Shown piece by piece: positions 26,358 through 35,099 of a DNA stretch of 56,910 nt (position 1 is its first letter; every line of letters starts with the position of its first letter). The translations under genes were made by a program, and so were the position numbers. The notes under the pieces were generated by a model. The model saw only the letters and a list, made by a program, of their open reading frames with translations, searched no databases and was not told where the DNA came from. The DNA comes from CAZNYG01 sp964577205 (lineage in GTDB: Bacteria > Elusimicrobiota > Endomicrobiia > Endomicrobiales > CAIRNS01): NCBI GenBank assembly GCA_964577205.1, contig CAZNYG010000003.1, positions 1 through 56,910 of the forward strand, read 5' to 3'.

Positions 26358-27043
26358 CAGAGCAGTTTCCTTTCGTTTATGATTAGTTCGAAACTACATT
26401 TCAGGAATTTCGCGGCGCGGCGGCACATGATCATGCGCGACATGAATATCTCGAAATACTCCATCACCTGGGACACGCGCGTGTCGATCGTCAGGTCCAG
26501 CGTGATGATCCTCCGGTGGTTGTCCACTTTAAGGAACGAACGTTCCGCGGCGAAATTGACCCGGTCATGGATGTCAACCGCGATCATGGTCGGGTTCCTG
26601 ACGCGGCCCTTGTGCACGTCCGACTTGTCTCCGAGGATCAGAGCGGCGGCCACCGGATTTATCGGTTCCCCGATCTCCTCCTCGTGATTGCCGATGGCGG
26701 AAATGATCAGCGCGACCTCGTCCGGCGTCGCGCCCATCTGGTTCAGTATCCTCATGGCGATCAGCGCGGCCGACTGCCCGTGGTCCTGCCGGTTCACGAC
26801 GTTGCCTATATCGTGCAGATAACCCGCGATGCCCGCGAGTTCTGGCAGAGGGTCCGGATACTCCAGCTGCTTAAGGGTCGCGTGGGCCATTGAAGCGACC
26901 ATGCCGACATGTCGGAATCCATGTTCGGTATACCCGACCGCTCCAAGATAATCGTTCGCGGCTTCGATGAAATTATTGACCAGCTGGTTTTTTTTCACGT
27001 CTTCCAGCGTGATGCCGGAATACCGGTGATGAGTGTTATTCAT
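26357..27043 (-). CDS. HD-domain phosphohydrolase-like protein (copy 1)
   Basis: A 228-residue soluble protein with a full HD metal site: His45, His77-Asp78 (GYLHDIGN), His88, His120 (IGNHEEE) and Asp139 (LILGDKSDVH). Such sites hydrolyse phosphomono- or phosphodiesters such as nucleotides. The C-terminal third (TLDLTIDTRVSQVMEYFEIFMSRM) is shared with the paralogue at 28679-29344. It lies between yajC and secD in one transcription unit. A link to the nearby GGDEF protein is possible but unproven. Confidence 0.83.
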   Translation of the reverse strand: MNNTHHRYSGITLEDVKKNQLVNNFIEAANDYLGAVGYTEHGFRHVGMVASMAHATLKQLEYPDPLPELAGIAGYLHDIGNVVNRQDHGQSAALIAMRILNQMGATPDEVALIISAIGNHEEEIGEPINPVAAALILGDKSDVHKGRVRNPTMIAVDIHDRVNFAAERSFLKVDNHRRIITLDLTIDTRVSQVMEYFEIFMSRMIMCRRAAKFLKCSFELIINERKLL

Positions 27044-27102
27044 TGTTCGGGAAAAGGGTACGACCGGGGACTGTTGCCGCTCAATGGCAGCCGCGGCGAA
27101 AA

Positions 27103-27495
27103 CTACTTCGTTTCGGCGGGCGCCGCAGGAACGTCCGGCGCAACGACAGTGCTGATGGCGCTGCGGGCGATCTGCACCTTGACGTTCTCCGCGATCCTGA
27201 CCTCAAGGATGTCGCCGCGCACCGCGACGACCGTGCCATACAGCCCGCCGGTAGTAACAATGCGTTCGTCTTTCTTTATGGCATTCAGCAGCTGCTGGTG
27301 TTCCTTTGCCTTTTTCTGTTGAGGGCGTATGAGGAAGAAATAGAATATGACGAAGATAAGAATGAGAGGAAGGAACTGTCCAAGCGGATTACCCGCCGCC
27401 GCCGCGTTGTCCGCCGCGGCCGCCTGCGAAGCCGCCATTGCCAGAGTCCCGAACGTACCTGAAGCAGCTGAAACGGTCTTTTTGATCATGCTCAT
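27103..27495 (-). CDS. yajC: preprotein translocase subunit YajC
   Basis: About 130 residues with one transmembrane helix (PLGQFLPLILIFVIFYFFLI) directly followed by the family signature RPQQKKAKEHQQLL and a small beta domain (IVTTGGLYGTVVAV). YajC associates with SecDF. I chose the ATG at 27495 with GGGAGAG upstream; an in-frame extension would reach into tgt. The N-terminus before the helix is longer and Ala-rich compared with typical YajC and looks like a weak signal sequence. Confidence 0.9.
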   Translation of the reverse strand: MSMIKKTVSAASGTFGTLAMAASQAAAADNAAAAGNPLGQFLPLILIFVIFYFFLIRPQQKKAKEHQQLLNAIKKDERIVTTGGLYGTVVAVRGDILEVRIAENVKVQIARSAISTVVAPDVPAAPAETK

Positions 27496-27530
27496 CGGCG
27501 CTTTCTCTCCCTTGATGGAGCGACCGGCGG

Positions 27531-28682
27531 TCAGTTTTCGAGTTTCAGCCATCGGGACATGAATTCCCGCTTGGCTTCGCGAAAGCGGTCCGCGCTGATC
27601 GCGTTCCGTATTTTATCAAGCAATTGTAGCATAAAATGTATATTGTGTAAAGATAAAAGCCGCAGGGCCAGCAGCTCCTGCGCCCTGAACAGATGGTTCA
27701 GATAGGCGCGGCTGTACCGCTTGCAGACCGGACAGCCGCATTCCGCGTCGAGCGGCCCGAGATCACTCAGGTATTCCGCGTTCTTTATGTTGACTTTCCC
27801 GCCCGAGGTGAATGCCTGCCCGTTCCTCCCGTTCCGGGTGGGCAGCACGCAGTCGAACATATCGATGCCCCGTTCAACGGCCTCCCAGATATCTTCCGGC
27901 ATGCCGACACCCATGAGATAATGCGGGCGGCCGGCGGGCAAAAGAGGGACCGTGGCTTCAAGAACGGCCGCCATCTCGTCTTTGGGTTCCCCCACCGAAA
28001 GGCCTCCCAGCGCGTAGCCCGGGAACCCGATCTCTATCATGCGTTCGGCGCTTTCCCTGCGCAGGTCCGGATAGACAGACCCCTGAAGAATGCCGAAAAG
28101 AAGCTGTCCCGCGGGTGATTTTTCTTCCAGCGAGGTAAAGGAGTCCATGCAGCGGCGCGCCCATCTAACGCTGAGATCCATAGAGCGGCGCGCGTATTCG
28201 TACGTGCACGGATATGGCGGGCATTCGTCAAAACACATGATGATGTCAGCCCCGATATCCTTCTGCACCAGCATAGATCTTTCCGGGGTGAAAAGGTGAA
28301 GGGAACCGTCTATGTGGGAACGGAACTCCACTCCGTCCTCGCTGATGCGGCGCAGCGTGGCCAGGCTGAAGATCTGGAAACCGCCGGAATCGGTGAGCAT
28401 GGGCCTGTTCCATCCGTTGAAACGCTGTATCCCCCCGGCCTTAGCGATAATATCCGTTCCCGGACGAAGATAAAGATGATAAGAATTCGCGAGAATGATC
28501 TCGGCGCCGGCCTGTTCCAGCTCTTCCTGCGAGACGCTTTTGACCGATCCCTGCGTCCCTACCGGCATGAAAACGGGCGTTTCAACGGTACCGCGGGCGG
28601 TATGCAGGCGGCCGCGGCGCGCAGCGCATTGTGACGACGAGGACAACAGTTCAAACGTGCCCGGCGCCGGAAGGACGCTCAT
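27531..28682 (-). CDS. tgt: queuine tRNA-ribosyltransferase
   Basis: A 383-residue TIM-barrel enzyme with MLTDSGGFQIFSL (nucleophile-side Asp), GLSVGEPKDEM, FDCVLPTRNGRNG and the zinc site CGCPVCKRYSRAYLNHLF. It exchanges guanine 34 for preQ1 in tRNAs with GUN anticodons. Both the tRNA-Asp(GTC) at 55255 and other GUN tRNAs are natural substrates. tgt next to yajC-secDF is a conserved arrangement. queA and queH, later steps of the pathway, lie 2-6 kb upstream. It overlaps the second HD gene by 4 nt. Confidence 0.97.
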   Translation of the reverse strand: MSVLPAPGTFELLSSSSQCAARRGRLHTARGTVETPVFMPVGTQGSVKSVSQEELEQAGAEIILANSYHLYLRPGTDIIAKAGGIQRFNGWNRPMLTDSGGFQIFSLATLRRISEDGVEFRSHIDGSLHLFTPERSMLVQKDIGADIIMCFDECPPYPCTYEYARRSMDLSVRWARRCMDSFTSLEEKSPAGQLLFGILQGSVYPDLRRESAERMIEIGFPGYALGGLSVGEPKDEMAAVLEATVPLLPAGRPHYLMGVGMPEDIWEAVERGIDMFDCVLPTRNGRNGQAFTSGGKVNIKNAEYLSDLGPLDAECGCPVCKRYSRAYLNHLFRAQELLALRLLSLHNIHFMLQLLDKIRNAISADRFREAKREFMSRWLKLEN

Positions 28683-29344
28683 AGGAACTTGTCCCTGTTG
28701 ATGAAAAGGATGAATTCACATCCGAGCGCGCGGCTGGCTTTACGGCAGAACTTTGTGCGGGCGAGGAATATCTCGAAGTACTCCATGACGGGACAATGCT
28801 CGGTATCAATGGAAAGGTCAAGGCTGATGGTCTTTTTTTCCCGGTCTACGCGGAGGCTCGCGTTCTGGCAGGCGTAGTTCACCCGCGCGTGGGTATCGAG
28901 TGAAGGGAGATCGCTGGACCGCACCCGTTCATGGTGGACGTCCGTCTTGTCTCCAAGGATAACCGCGGCGGCGAGCGGCGTCGGCGGTTCGATATCCTTG
29001 TCCTCATGGCTGCCGATCGCGCTGATGATCTTGAAAAGGTCCGGGTACGCAACGCCGACGCGCTCAAGGATCTCAAGGGTCAGGACAGCCCCGGTCTGGG
29101 CATGGTCCGTCCGGCAGATCGCGTTGCCTATATCGTGCAGGTATCCCGCGACGCGGGCGAGTTCGCAGTCCCTCTCGGGATATCCGAGCGACTTCATGAC
29201 ATCCGCGGCAATAACGGAAGTGAACCGCGCGTGACGCGGCCCGTGTTCTTTATAGCCCATCGCGGCGAAATTGTTGTCGGCCGTGCGCAGGTACGACTGC
29301 GCTTCGGCATCGTTCACGATAGTATCGAAAATGGGATCGCTCAT
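28679..29344 (-). CDS. HD-domain phosphohydrolase-like protein (copy 2)
   Basis: A 221-residue paralogue of the HD protein at 26357-27043, with matching metal ligands (His38, His70-Asp71, His81, His113, Asp132) and the same C-terminal pattern (SLDLSIDTEHCPVMEYFEIFLAR). It has 4-nt overlaps with both tgt and the GGDEF-PilZ gene, so it is firmly co-translated with them. Its substrate is unknown. The two copies flank tgt-yajC, which points to an old local duplication. Confidence 0.83.
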   Translation of the reverse strand: MSDPIFDTIVNDAEAQSYLRTADNNFAAMGYKEHGPRHARFTSVIAADVMKSLGYPERDCELARVAGYLHDIGNAICRTDHAQTGAVLTLEILERVGVAYPDLFKIISAIGSHEDKDIEPPTPLAAAVILGDKTDVHHERVRSSDLPSLDTHARVNYACQNASLRVDREKKTISLDLSIDTEHCPVMEYFEIFLARTKFCRKASRALGCEFILFINRDKFL

Positions 29345-30540
29345 GCCGAGCCCTTTTTCTCGTCCAGGAAATGCACGTTCGTCAGATACAATCCTTCGGT
29401 AGTGTAGCGGCTGTCCGAGAGGGCGACCGCCTTAAGGACTTTTTCCGTGCCGTCGTGCGTGCTGAAGATGATGTCGAAAGCTTCGCCCGTCATCAGCCGG
29501 TATCTGCCTTCGATAAGCGCCCCCTTTCGGGAAATATCGCAGACGACGAAGGAACGGGCGAACTCCGGGCGGGAACCGCTGCGGATGCGGAATCCTTTCG
29601 CCACCTCGCGGCTCAATGAGAACCTTAGGCAAGTTCTGCGTTCGGCGCCCGCGTACTCGTTCTCCCTTTCCATCAGTTCCCCCCAGGATTCGAACACCTG
29701 GTTGCGTCCCATGCGTTTTGCCCAGTACAGCGCGTCGTCTGCAGCGAGAAGAAGGCTTTCCGCCGCCTTTGTGTTCTCCGGGAAATAGGCGATGCCCGCG
29801 CTGAAAGTTATCGGGATGAACATGGTGCGTTTCGCGCGGTTCCTTACCTCGATCAATTTGACCTTTTCGAGGATGCGCCGCACGATCTCGTGCGTCACTT
29901 CGGTATCCTGCTTTTTCAGGAGGATCAGGAATTCGTCGCCACCGTAACGCGCGACCATGTCGATATCGCGGATGCTCTCTTTCAGTATGCCGGCAAATTT
30001 CCTGAGCACTTCGTTCCCGATAAAGTGGCCGTACGTGTCGTTGACGACCTTGAAATTGTCTATATCTATCAGCACGAGGGCGAATTTTTCCTTGTACCTT
30101 ACCGCGTAGCGCGTCATAAGGCACAGGTGCGCGTAGAATCCGCGGTAGTTCTCGATGCCGGTCATCACGTCCGTTTTCAGTTCCCTGCGCTGCTTATCGA
30201 CCGTGTCGACGTAATAGCCGATAACGCCGCCGAGGAACAGATAACTGATGACCCGCAGGAACGTCCCCTGCCTGACCAGTTCCTGGTACTGCATATCCGT
30301 ATACGCATGCACCTCTCCAAGAAAGATCAGGGAGGAAACCGCGGCGACCGCCATGCCGCCCCTGAACCCGAAACCCAGCGCTCCCACGGCAATTACCAGC
30401 ATGTACAGGTATCCCAGGGATATGCCGAAAGACTGGGTCATCAGCCGCAGTTGATGAAGCGACGCCAGGCAAACGGCGATAACACCGATTATCAGCGGGA
30501 GGCGGTAACGGTCGATAAAACGAACGAAGGATTCGATCAT
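29341..30540 (-). CDS. membrane diguanylate cyclase with C-terminal PilZ domain
   Basis: A 399-residue protein. About four hydrophobic helices occupy residues 10-110. A GGDEF domain spans about 120-285 with the intact active site GGDEF (200-204) and an RxxD inhibitory site (Arg191, Asp194). A PilZ domain spans about 298-395 with the c-di-GMP motifs RxxxR (Arg302, Arg306) and DxSxxG (335-340). It should make c-di-GMP and bind it through both I-site and PilZ, a self-sensing design. It heads the run to HD copy 2, tgt and yajC, behind a promoter at 30599-30628. Confidence 0.9.
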   Translation of the reverse strand: MIESFVRFIDRYRLPLIIGVIAVCLASLHQLRLMTQSFGISLGYLYMLVIAVGALGFGFRGGMAVAAVSSLIFLGEVHAYTDMQYQELVRQGTFLRVISYLFLGGVIGYYVDTVDKQRRELKTDVMTGIENYRGFYAHLCLMTRYAVRYKEKFALVLIDIDNFKVVNDTYGHFIGNEVLRKFAGILKESIRDIDMVARYGGDEFLILLKKQDTEVTHEIVRRILEKVKLIEVRNRAKRTMFIPITFSAGIAYFPENTKAAESLLLAADDALYWAKRMGRNQVFESWGELMERENEYAGAERRTCLRFSLSREVAKGFRIRSGSRPEFARSFVVCDISRKGALIEGRYRLMTGEAFDIIFSTHDGTEKVLKAVALSDSRYTTEGLYLTNVHFLDEKKGSA

Positions 30541-30598
30541 GGCTTTTTAACAAAAATGACTTTTAAGGAATAACGGCGCTGCCGGAGAAAGGCCCATT

Positions 30599-30628
30599 AT
30601 TATACTATTTTTATGCGCCTGTTATCAA
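30599..30628 (-). promoter_or_regulatory. sigma-70 promoter for the GGDEF-PilZ/HD/tgt/sec operon
   Basis: TTGATA and TATAAT are separated by 18 nt on the minus strand, about 59 nt before the GGDEF-PilZ start. The -35 box overlaps the queA stop codon. Confidence 0.6.
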
Positions 30629-31701
30629 AGGATCAGCATGGCGTCGCCGTAAGAGAAAAAGCGGTATTTCAGGGCGATCGCCTCTCGATACGCTTCGAAC
30701 AGCCGTTCTTTCCCGGCGAAGGCCGCCGTCATCATGAGCGGGGACGAGTGCGGAAAATGGAAATTGGTTATCATGGCGTCGACCGCCCTGAACGCGTACC
30801 CGGGATGGATGAAGATCGACGTATCACCCGAACAGCTTCCGTCCGGAAACGGTTCCCGTCCCGCGGCCGACTCGAGCGCGCGCACGGACGTGGTGCCCGC
30901 CGCGAAAACCCTTCCCCCGCGCGCCCCGCAGGCGGCGATCGTTTCGCGCGCGTTCCTTTCGATGCGGAAGGATTCCGGAAGCATCGCGTGCAGGCGCACG
31001 TCCCGGGACGTGATCGGACGGAACGTGCCCCATCCGACATGGAGAGTTATCTCTTCGATCGTCACGCCCCTGCCGCGCAGGGACGCCAGAAGCTCAGGCG
31101 TAAAATGAAGCCCCGCGGTAGGGGCGGCTATCGATCCTTTTTCCCGGGCATAAACGGTCTGATAACGCTCGCGGTCCCGCGCGGGCTGTCCGGGATCCTC
31201 TCCTTTCCTTTTGATATATGGGGGCAGAGGCATTCTTCCGTGGGCCTCAAGGACTGCCGCCAGCGGACCGCCAATGATATCGACAAGCACGGCCCCGTCA
31301 TCCCGCCGGGCACCGACAACGGCTTTCATGCCGTCCGGGAACAGAACTTCCGTCCCCTCGGGCAGGAACGGCCTGATCAGAGCCGCATACCGCCCCGTAT
31401 CCTCAGGCCGTTCCGGTTCAAGGAAAAGCGCTTCAACCCTGCCTCCAGTGACCTTCCTGCCGAAAAGGCGCACGGGTATCACGCGCGTCCGGTTGATGAC
31501 CAGACAGTCGCGTTCGGTCATGTAACGCCCGATATCCCGGAAATGACAATGTTCCGGAGCCTTTTTAGCCCGGTCGAGGACAAGCAGGCGGGAACCATCC
31601 CGTTCAGCGCTCGGCTGCTGGGCGATCAGGTCCGCCGGGACGTCGAACGCGTACGTCTCAAGATCACAGTCCCCCGGGATCATGCCGTCCTGCCCGGTCA
31701 T
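30625..31701 (-). CDS. queA: S-adenosylmethionine:tRNA ribosyltransferase-isomerase
   Basis: About 358 residues with LIAQQPSAERDGSRLLVLDR, CLVINRTRVIPVRLFG, HVGWGTFRPI and FAAGTTSVRALE, all QueA hallmarks. It transfers the ribosyl part of SAM to preQ1 in tRNA to make epoxyqueuosine. The start is uncertain: ATG at 31701 or 31683 (AGGA upstream of the latter). A long in-frame extension to 31947 lies within the SpoIID gene and is not family-like. QueH, which reduces epoxyqueuosine, is encoded 1.2 kb upstream. Confidence 0.95.
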   Translation of the reverse strand: MTGQDGMIPGDCDLETYAFDVPADLIAQQPSAERDGSRLLVLDRAKKAPEHCHFRDIGRYMTERDCLVINRTRVIPVRLFGRKVTGGRVEALFLEPERPEDTGRYAALIRPFLPEGTEVLFPDGMKAVVGARRDDGAVLVDIIGGPLAAVLEAHGRMPLPPYIKRKGEDPGQPARDRERYQTVYAREKGSIAAPTAGLHFTPELLASLRGRGVTIEEITLHVGWGTFRPITSRDVRLHAMLPESFRIERNARETIAACGARGGRVFAAGTTSVRALESAAGREPFPDGSCSGDTSIFIHPGYAFRAVDAMITNFHFPHSSPLMMTAAFAGKERLFEAYREAIALKYRFFSYGDAMLIL

Positions 31702-31720
31702 ATCTCCGCCGCCCGCCGTA

Positions 31721-32872
31721 TTATTCTTCCCATCGCTCAATGACCGTGCCGGGATAGTAGTGATCAAGTATCTTTCGGTAATCATGCCCCCTGTCGGCCA
31801 TCTCCCGCGCACCCCACTGGCAAAGGCCGACGCCGTGCCCCCACCCGCGTCCTTCAAACCGGTACGATCCCCCTTCTTTTTTGATCCGCAGTATATACGT
31901 GCTCCTGATGACGTCGGGGCTGACTGCCATGCGGAATTTCGCGGCATTCATTGTCACCGTTCCTTTGTCATGGCTTACCACGATGTTTCTGACCCGCCCC
32001 GACCGGGTCGAACCAGATATCCTTATGCTCAGGATTTTTCCGATATCGTATCCCGCGTTGTTCAGCCTTTTCTGGATAGCGTCCCGGCCAAGCGTTCTGG
32101 CCCAGCCGTTATGCGGGCTTTTACCGCAATAGGGATCCTTAACGCCGAGGAGGTACGCGGGCGCCTTCTGTTCCCATTTCCAGACATCGTTCGGGTTCTC
32201 GGTACGGCCTCCGCACGACGCGTGAAAAAGCGTCTGGGCCAGCTCCCCGTTGAAGGTCAGCACTTCGCCGCGGGTATCCTCGACCGCCCGGTTGCACAGC
32301 TCGTCTTCCGCTTCCATGCCTCCGTATACCTGGCAATGCGTTCGCGAGCATACATCGAACCCTTCCTGCCCGTGCTTTCTCAGATTGCGCATCGCGTACG
32401 AGCGGCTTATGACCGCCTGGACCTTCAACGCTTCCGGCGGCCAGCCCGGATCGGCTTCCATTTTAAGGATGCCGCGCAGATAGTCCTCAAAGCCCAGTTC
32501 ATTGACAACGGTGATCGCTCCGTTGCGGCACATGACGAGTATGCTGTCCCGGTACCGATGCCCGTTGATCCTTATGCTTTTTCCGTCCTCCCCCGGGACG
32601 AGACGGACGGGAGACGCGTACATGTCGCCCTCTATAATGATCAGGTTGTCGTGACAGCGGATGATCGTATCATCCATCGGCGTAATATCTTTCCGTGTCC
32701 CGCTGCTCAGTTCGAAAAGATAGTACGGGCCCTGGCAGCTCAAATTGAACGAGGGGACATTGACCAGCAGCCCGACCCTTACAATTGTTTCAGGCATCCG
32801 GCGCGCGGGCGCCGGACGGGCGGCGGCGAGCATCAGCAAACCGATGCAAATGACCCTGAGCGTTCTTTTCAT
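31721..32872 (-). CDS. SpoIID/LytB-domain protein (putative peptidoglycan lytic enzyme)
   Basis: A 383-residue exported protein: signal peptide 1-23 (ending APA), then a SpoIID domain (LGFEDYLRGILKMEADPGWPP, LKVQAVISRSYAMRN, CQVYGGMEAED, FHASCGGRTENPNDVW, GRGWGHGVGLCQWGAREMA). SpoIID enzymes cleave peptidoglycan strands lacking stem peptides in sporulation. In non-sporulating diderms the role is wall remodelling or division, which is what I infer here. It overlaps queH by 4 nt and lies between two queuosine genes. Confidence 0.9.
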   Translation of the reverse strand: MKRTLRVICIGLLMLAAARPAPARRMPETIVRVGLLVNVPSFNLSCQGPYYLFELSSGTRKDITPMDDTIIRCHDNLIIIEGDMYASPVRLVPGEDGKSIRINGHRYRDSILVMCRNGAITVVNELGFEDYLRGILKMEADPGWPPEALKVQAVISRSYAMRNLRKHGQEGFDVCSRTHCQVYGGMEAEDELCNRAVEDTRGEVLTFNGELAQTLFHASCGGRTENPNDVWKWEQKAPAYLLGVKDPYCGKSPHNGWARTLGRDAIQKRLNNAGYDIGKILSIRISGSTRSGRVRNIVVSHDKGTVTMNAAKFRMAVSPDVIRSTYILRIKKEGGSYRFEGRGWGHGVGLCQWGAREMADRGHDYRKILDHYYPGTVIERWEE

Positions 32873-33402
32873 TTTGATCGGGAAATCCTTTCTTCCCTCG
32901 AAAAACTGCAGCCGCAGTATTTCTGCATGTATGATCCCGCGTCACGCGCGGCCTTTTTCCCCTCGTAGAAACGCGCCCGGAAATCCCGGTACACGAACGT
33001 CACGCCTTCCTGCCGGGCGCATTCTTCTCCGATGGAATTGACCAGCCCGTGTTTCTGGTAGGGGCTCGCCAGAAGCGTGGTTGAAAAATGTGAAAATCCT
33101 TCTTCGCGGGCCCTGCGGGCCGTTGCGGAAAGCCGCAGCCGGTAACAGAAAGCGCACCGGCCCGGGACATCTGCCGGCGCGGTCGCGAGCCATTGTTCCG
33201 GGGTCATCAAGCCGCCGACTATAAGACCGATCGAGCGTTCTGACAGATAGCGTTCCAGCGAAGAGAAGCGAAGCCGGTGCTCTTCCTCCGGATGTATGTT
33301 GGGATTGAACCAGAAACCGGTCAGGGGATGATCCGCGGAGAATCCGTCAACGACCGACGGCGAACAGGGAGCGCAGCAATGATGCAGCAATAATGTATCC
33401 AT
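32869..33402 (-). CDS. queH: epoxyqueuosine reductase QueH
   Basis: A 177-residue protein of the DUF208/COG1636 family, the non-orthologous replacement of QueG. It has the metal-site cysteines at the start (LLHHCCAPCSPSVVDGF), NPNIHPEEEHRLR, GRCAFCYRLR, LLASPYQKH and the C-terminal SYMQKYCGCSFSREER. It removes the epoxide oxygen to yield queuosine. Together with tgt and queA it gives three late queuosine genes in 6 kb. Confidence 0.93.
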   Translation of the reverse strand: MDTLLLHHCCAPCSPSVVDGFSADHPLTGFWFNPNIHPEEEHRLRFSSLERYLSERSIGLIVGGLMTPEQWLATAPADVPGRCAFCYRLRLSATARRAREEGFSHFSTTLLASPYQKHGLVNSIGEECARQEGVTFVYRDFRARFYEGKKAARDAGSYMQKYCGCSFSREERISRSK

Positions 33403-33410
33403 ATCTTGTG

Positions 33411-33438
33411 ATCAAACGCCTTTATCTTGCGCCTTTTT
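33411..33438 (-). repeat. short AAAGGCG direct repeat after the ruvB stop
   Basis: Immediately after the ruvB TAA the minus strand has AAAGGCG, then CAAGAT, then AAAGGCGTTTG. It looks like the outer end of the intergenic element family with little or nothing else behind it, possibly a decayed copy. Confidence 0.4.
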
Positions 33439-34474
33439 AGAATAATTCATTCTGCGTTGTTCCGTTTTTGCGGGGTTTCAGCCCCAGATGATCGTACGCG
33501 TGTTCCGTAACCACGCGCCCCCGAGGGGTACGGGCTATGAAACCGCACTGTATAAGGAACGGTTCATAGACGTCGGTAATTGTATCCACTTCTTCTGAAA
33601 CGGCTACAGCCAGCGTATCCACGCCGACCGGCCCGCCAGAGAATTTTTCAATGATCGCCCTCAGTATCAGGCGGTCCATCTTATCCAGTCCCGCGGCATC
33701 CACTTCCAGGGCTTCAAGAGCCTCGGCGGCAATAGTTCTCGTGATCCTGCCGTCGCCTTTTACCACGGCGAAATCCCTTACGCGGCGGAGCAGGCGGTTC
33801 ACGATGCGGGGCGTGCCGCGCGAACGGCGCGCGATCTCCTCCGTTCCCTTTTCGTCGATCTCCACCCGCAGCAGGCCGCAAGAACGCCGGACGATCCTCA
33901 CCAGCTCGTCCGGTTCATAGAAATTCAGGTGGCTTATGATGCCGAAACGGTCCCGTAGCGGGCTGGAAAGAAGCCCCGCGCGGGTAGTCGCGCCTATAAG
34001 AGTGAAACGGGGTATAGGCAGCTTTATCGTCTTTGCCGCCGGCCCCTGACCGATAATAATGTCCAGCTCGTAGTCTTCCATCGCCGGATACAGCGCTTCC
34101 TCCACGAGGTGGTTCATCCTGTGGATCTCGTCAATAAAAAAGATATCGCCCTGCGAGAGGTTCGTCAGGATCGCGGCAAGGTCGCCCACCCTTTCCAGCA
34201 CGGGGCCGGACGTCGAGCGCATATTCCCTCCCATCTCGCGGGAAATGATATGCGCCAGCGTGGTTTTCCCGAGGCCCGGAGGAGCATAGAACAGGCAGTG
34301 GTCCAGCGCCTCTTCGCGCCTCCTGGCCGCCTCGATGAATACCCTGAGGTTTTTCTTCAGTTTTTCCTGGCCGATGAAATCGTCCAGGATCTGAGGCCTC
34401 AGGGTGTTTTCCAGCCTCGTTTCTTCGGCAACGGCCTCAGGCGAGATGATGCGTTCGATATCTTTTTCTTCCAT
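33437..34474 (-). CDS. ruvB: Holliday junction branch-migration helicase RuvB
   Basis: A 345-residue AAA+ ATPase with Walker A APPGLGKTT (64-72), Walker B FIDEIHRM, sensor region GATTRAGLLSSPLRDRF and the winged-helix end. It forms the hexameric motor on RuvA-bound junctions. It follows ruvA by 4 nt. Length is typical. Confidence 0.98.
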   Translation of the reverse strand: MEEKDIERIISPEAVAEETRLENTLRPQILDDFIGQEKLKKNLRVFIEAARRREEALDHCLFYAPPGLGKTTLAHIISREMGGNMRSTSGPVLERVGDLAAILTNLSQGDIFFIDEIHRMNHLVEEALYPAMEDYELDIIIGQGPAAKTIKLPIPRFTLIGATTRAGLLSSPLRDRFGIISHLNFYEPDELVRIVRRSCGLLRVEIDEKGTEEIARRSRGTPRIVNRLLRRVRDFAVVKGDGRITRTIAAEALEALEVDAAGLDKMDRLILRAIIEKFSGGPVGVDTLAVAVSEEVDTITDVYEPFLIQCGFIARTPRGRVVTEHAYDHLGLKPRKNGTTQNELF

Positions 34475-34478
34475 GGTC

Positions 34479-35084
34479 CTATAAATGCGCCAGCGAACGG
34501 CGTATGATGTCCTCCACCGCGGTTACACCGGAATCCGCGGCCGCCTTTTCCACAGCTTCGCGGGCCTGCGACTCCCGGTACCCGAGAGCGATGAGCCCGG
34601 CTACCGCTTCCGCCGCCGGCGACGCGGCGGCAACCCGTTCCCATTTTTCCTTGCCGGCGAAAGTTATCCCGCCGATCTTATCCTTCAGCGCCGCGGCGAG
34701 CTTCTCCGCGGTCTTACGGGTGAAACCGAATATCCCTGTCAGCGCCGCGAGGTCCCGGCCCATCACCGCGCGCCGGAAATCAGGCAGCGACTTTGTTACC
34801 TTATCGAGATAATCAAGCGCTTTTTTTGCGCCCGCTCCGGGGACTTCTTCCTTCAACAGCGTGAAGATATCGCGCTCTTCCTTCGTCAGAAAACCGTAAA
34901 AAGTGGTGCTGCCCCCATACATGGCCGTGGATTCCATGATAAAAAGCTTGACCTCCGTTCCCGCATGAGGAAGCTTCTCGGCAGTGGAAAGAGGGACCAC
35001 GACCTTATAGCCCACGCCGTTCACATCCACAATGGCGTGATCCATTCCCTTATCGTCCAGTATCCCGCGCAAATAATAAATCAT
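34479..35084 (-). CDS. ruvA: Holliday junction DNA-binding protein RuvA
   Basis: A 201-residue protein: N-terminal OB fold (MIYYLRGILDDKGMDHAIVDVNGVGYKV), HhH middle domain (LTGIFGFTRKTAEKLAAAL) and a C-terminal domain that contacts RuvB (LIALGYRESQAREAV). In the second HhH the usual G-x-G is GFTRKTA, as in many RuvA. It lies 52 nt after ruvC, across an octamer repeat. Confidence 0.97.
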   Translation of the reverse strand: MIYYLRGILDDKGMDHAIVDVNGVGYKVVVPLSTAEKLPHAGTEVKLFIMESTAMYGGSTTFYGFLTKEERDIFTLLKEEVPGAGAKKALDYLDKVTKSLPDFRRAVMGRDLAALTGIFGFTRKTAEKLAAALKDKIGGITFAGKEKWERVAAASPAAEAVAGLIALGYRESQAREAVEKAAADSGVTAVEDIIRRSLAHL

Positions 35085-35099
35085 TTAGAGATCCCAATG

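Noticed and set aside
27044..27102. Riboswitch or small RNA between yajC and the HD gene
   Set aside because: The 59-nt spacer has only a weak GC-rich fold and no recognisable aptamer.
31682..32968. A 428-codon plus-strand open frame across the SpoIID gene
   Set aside because: It is the antisense of a gene with clear SpoIID motifs; no start site or domain supports it.
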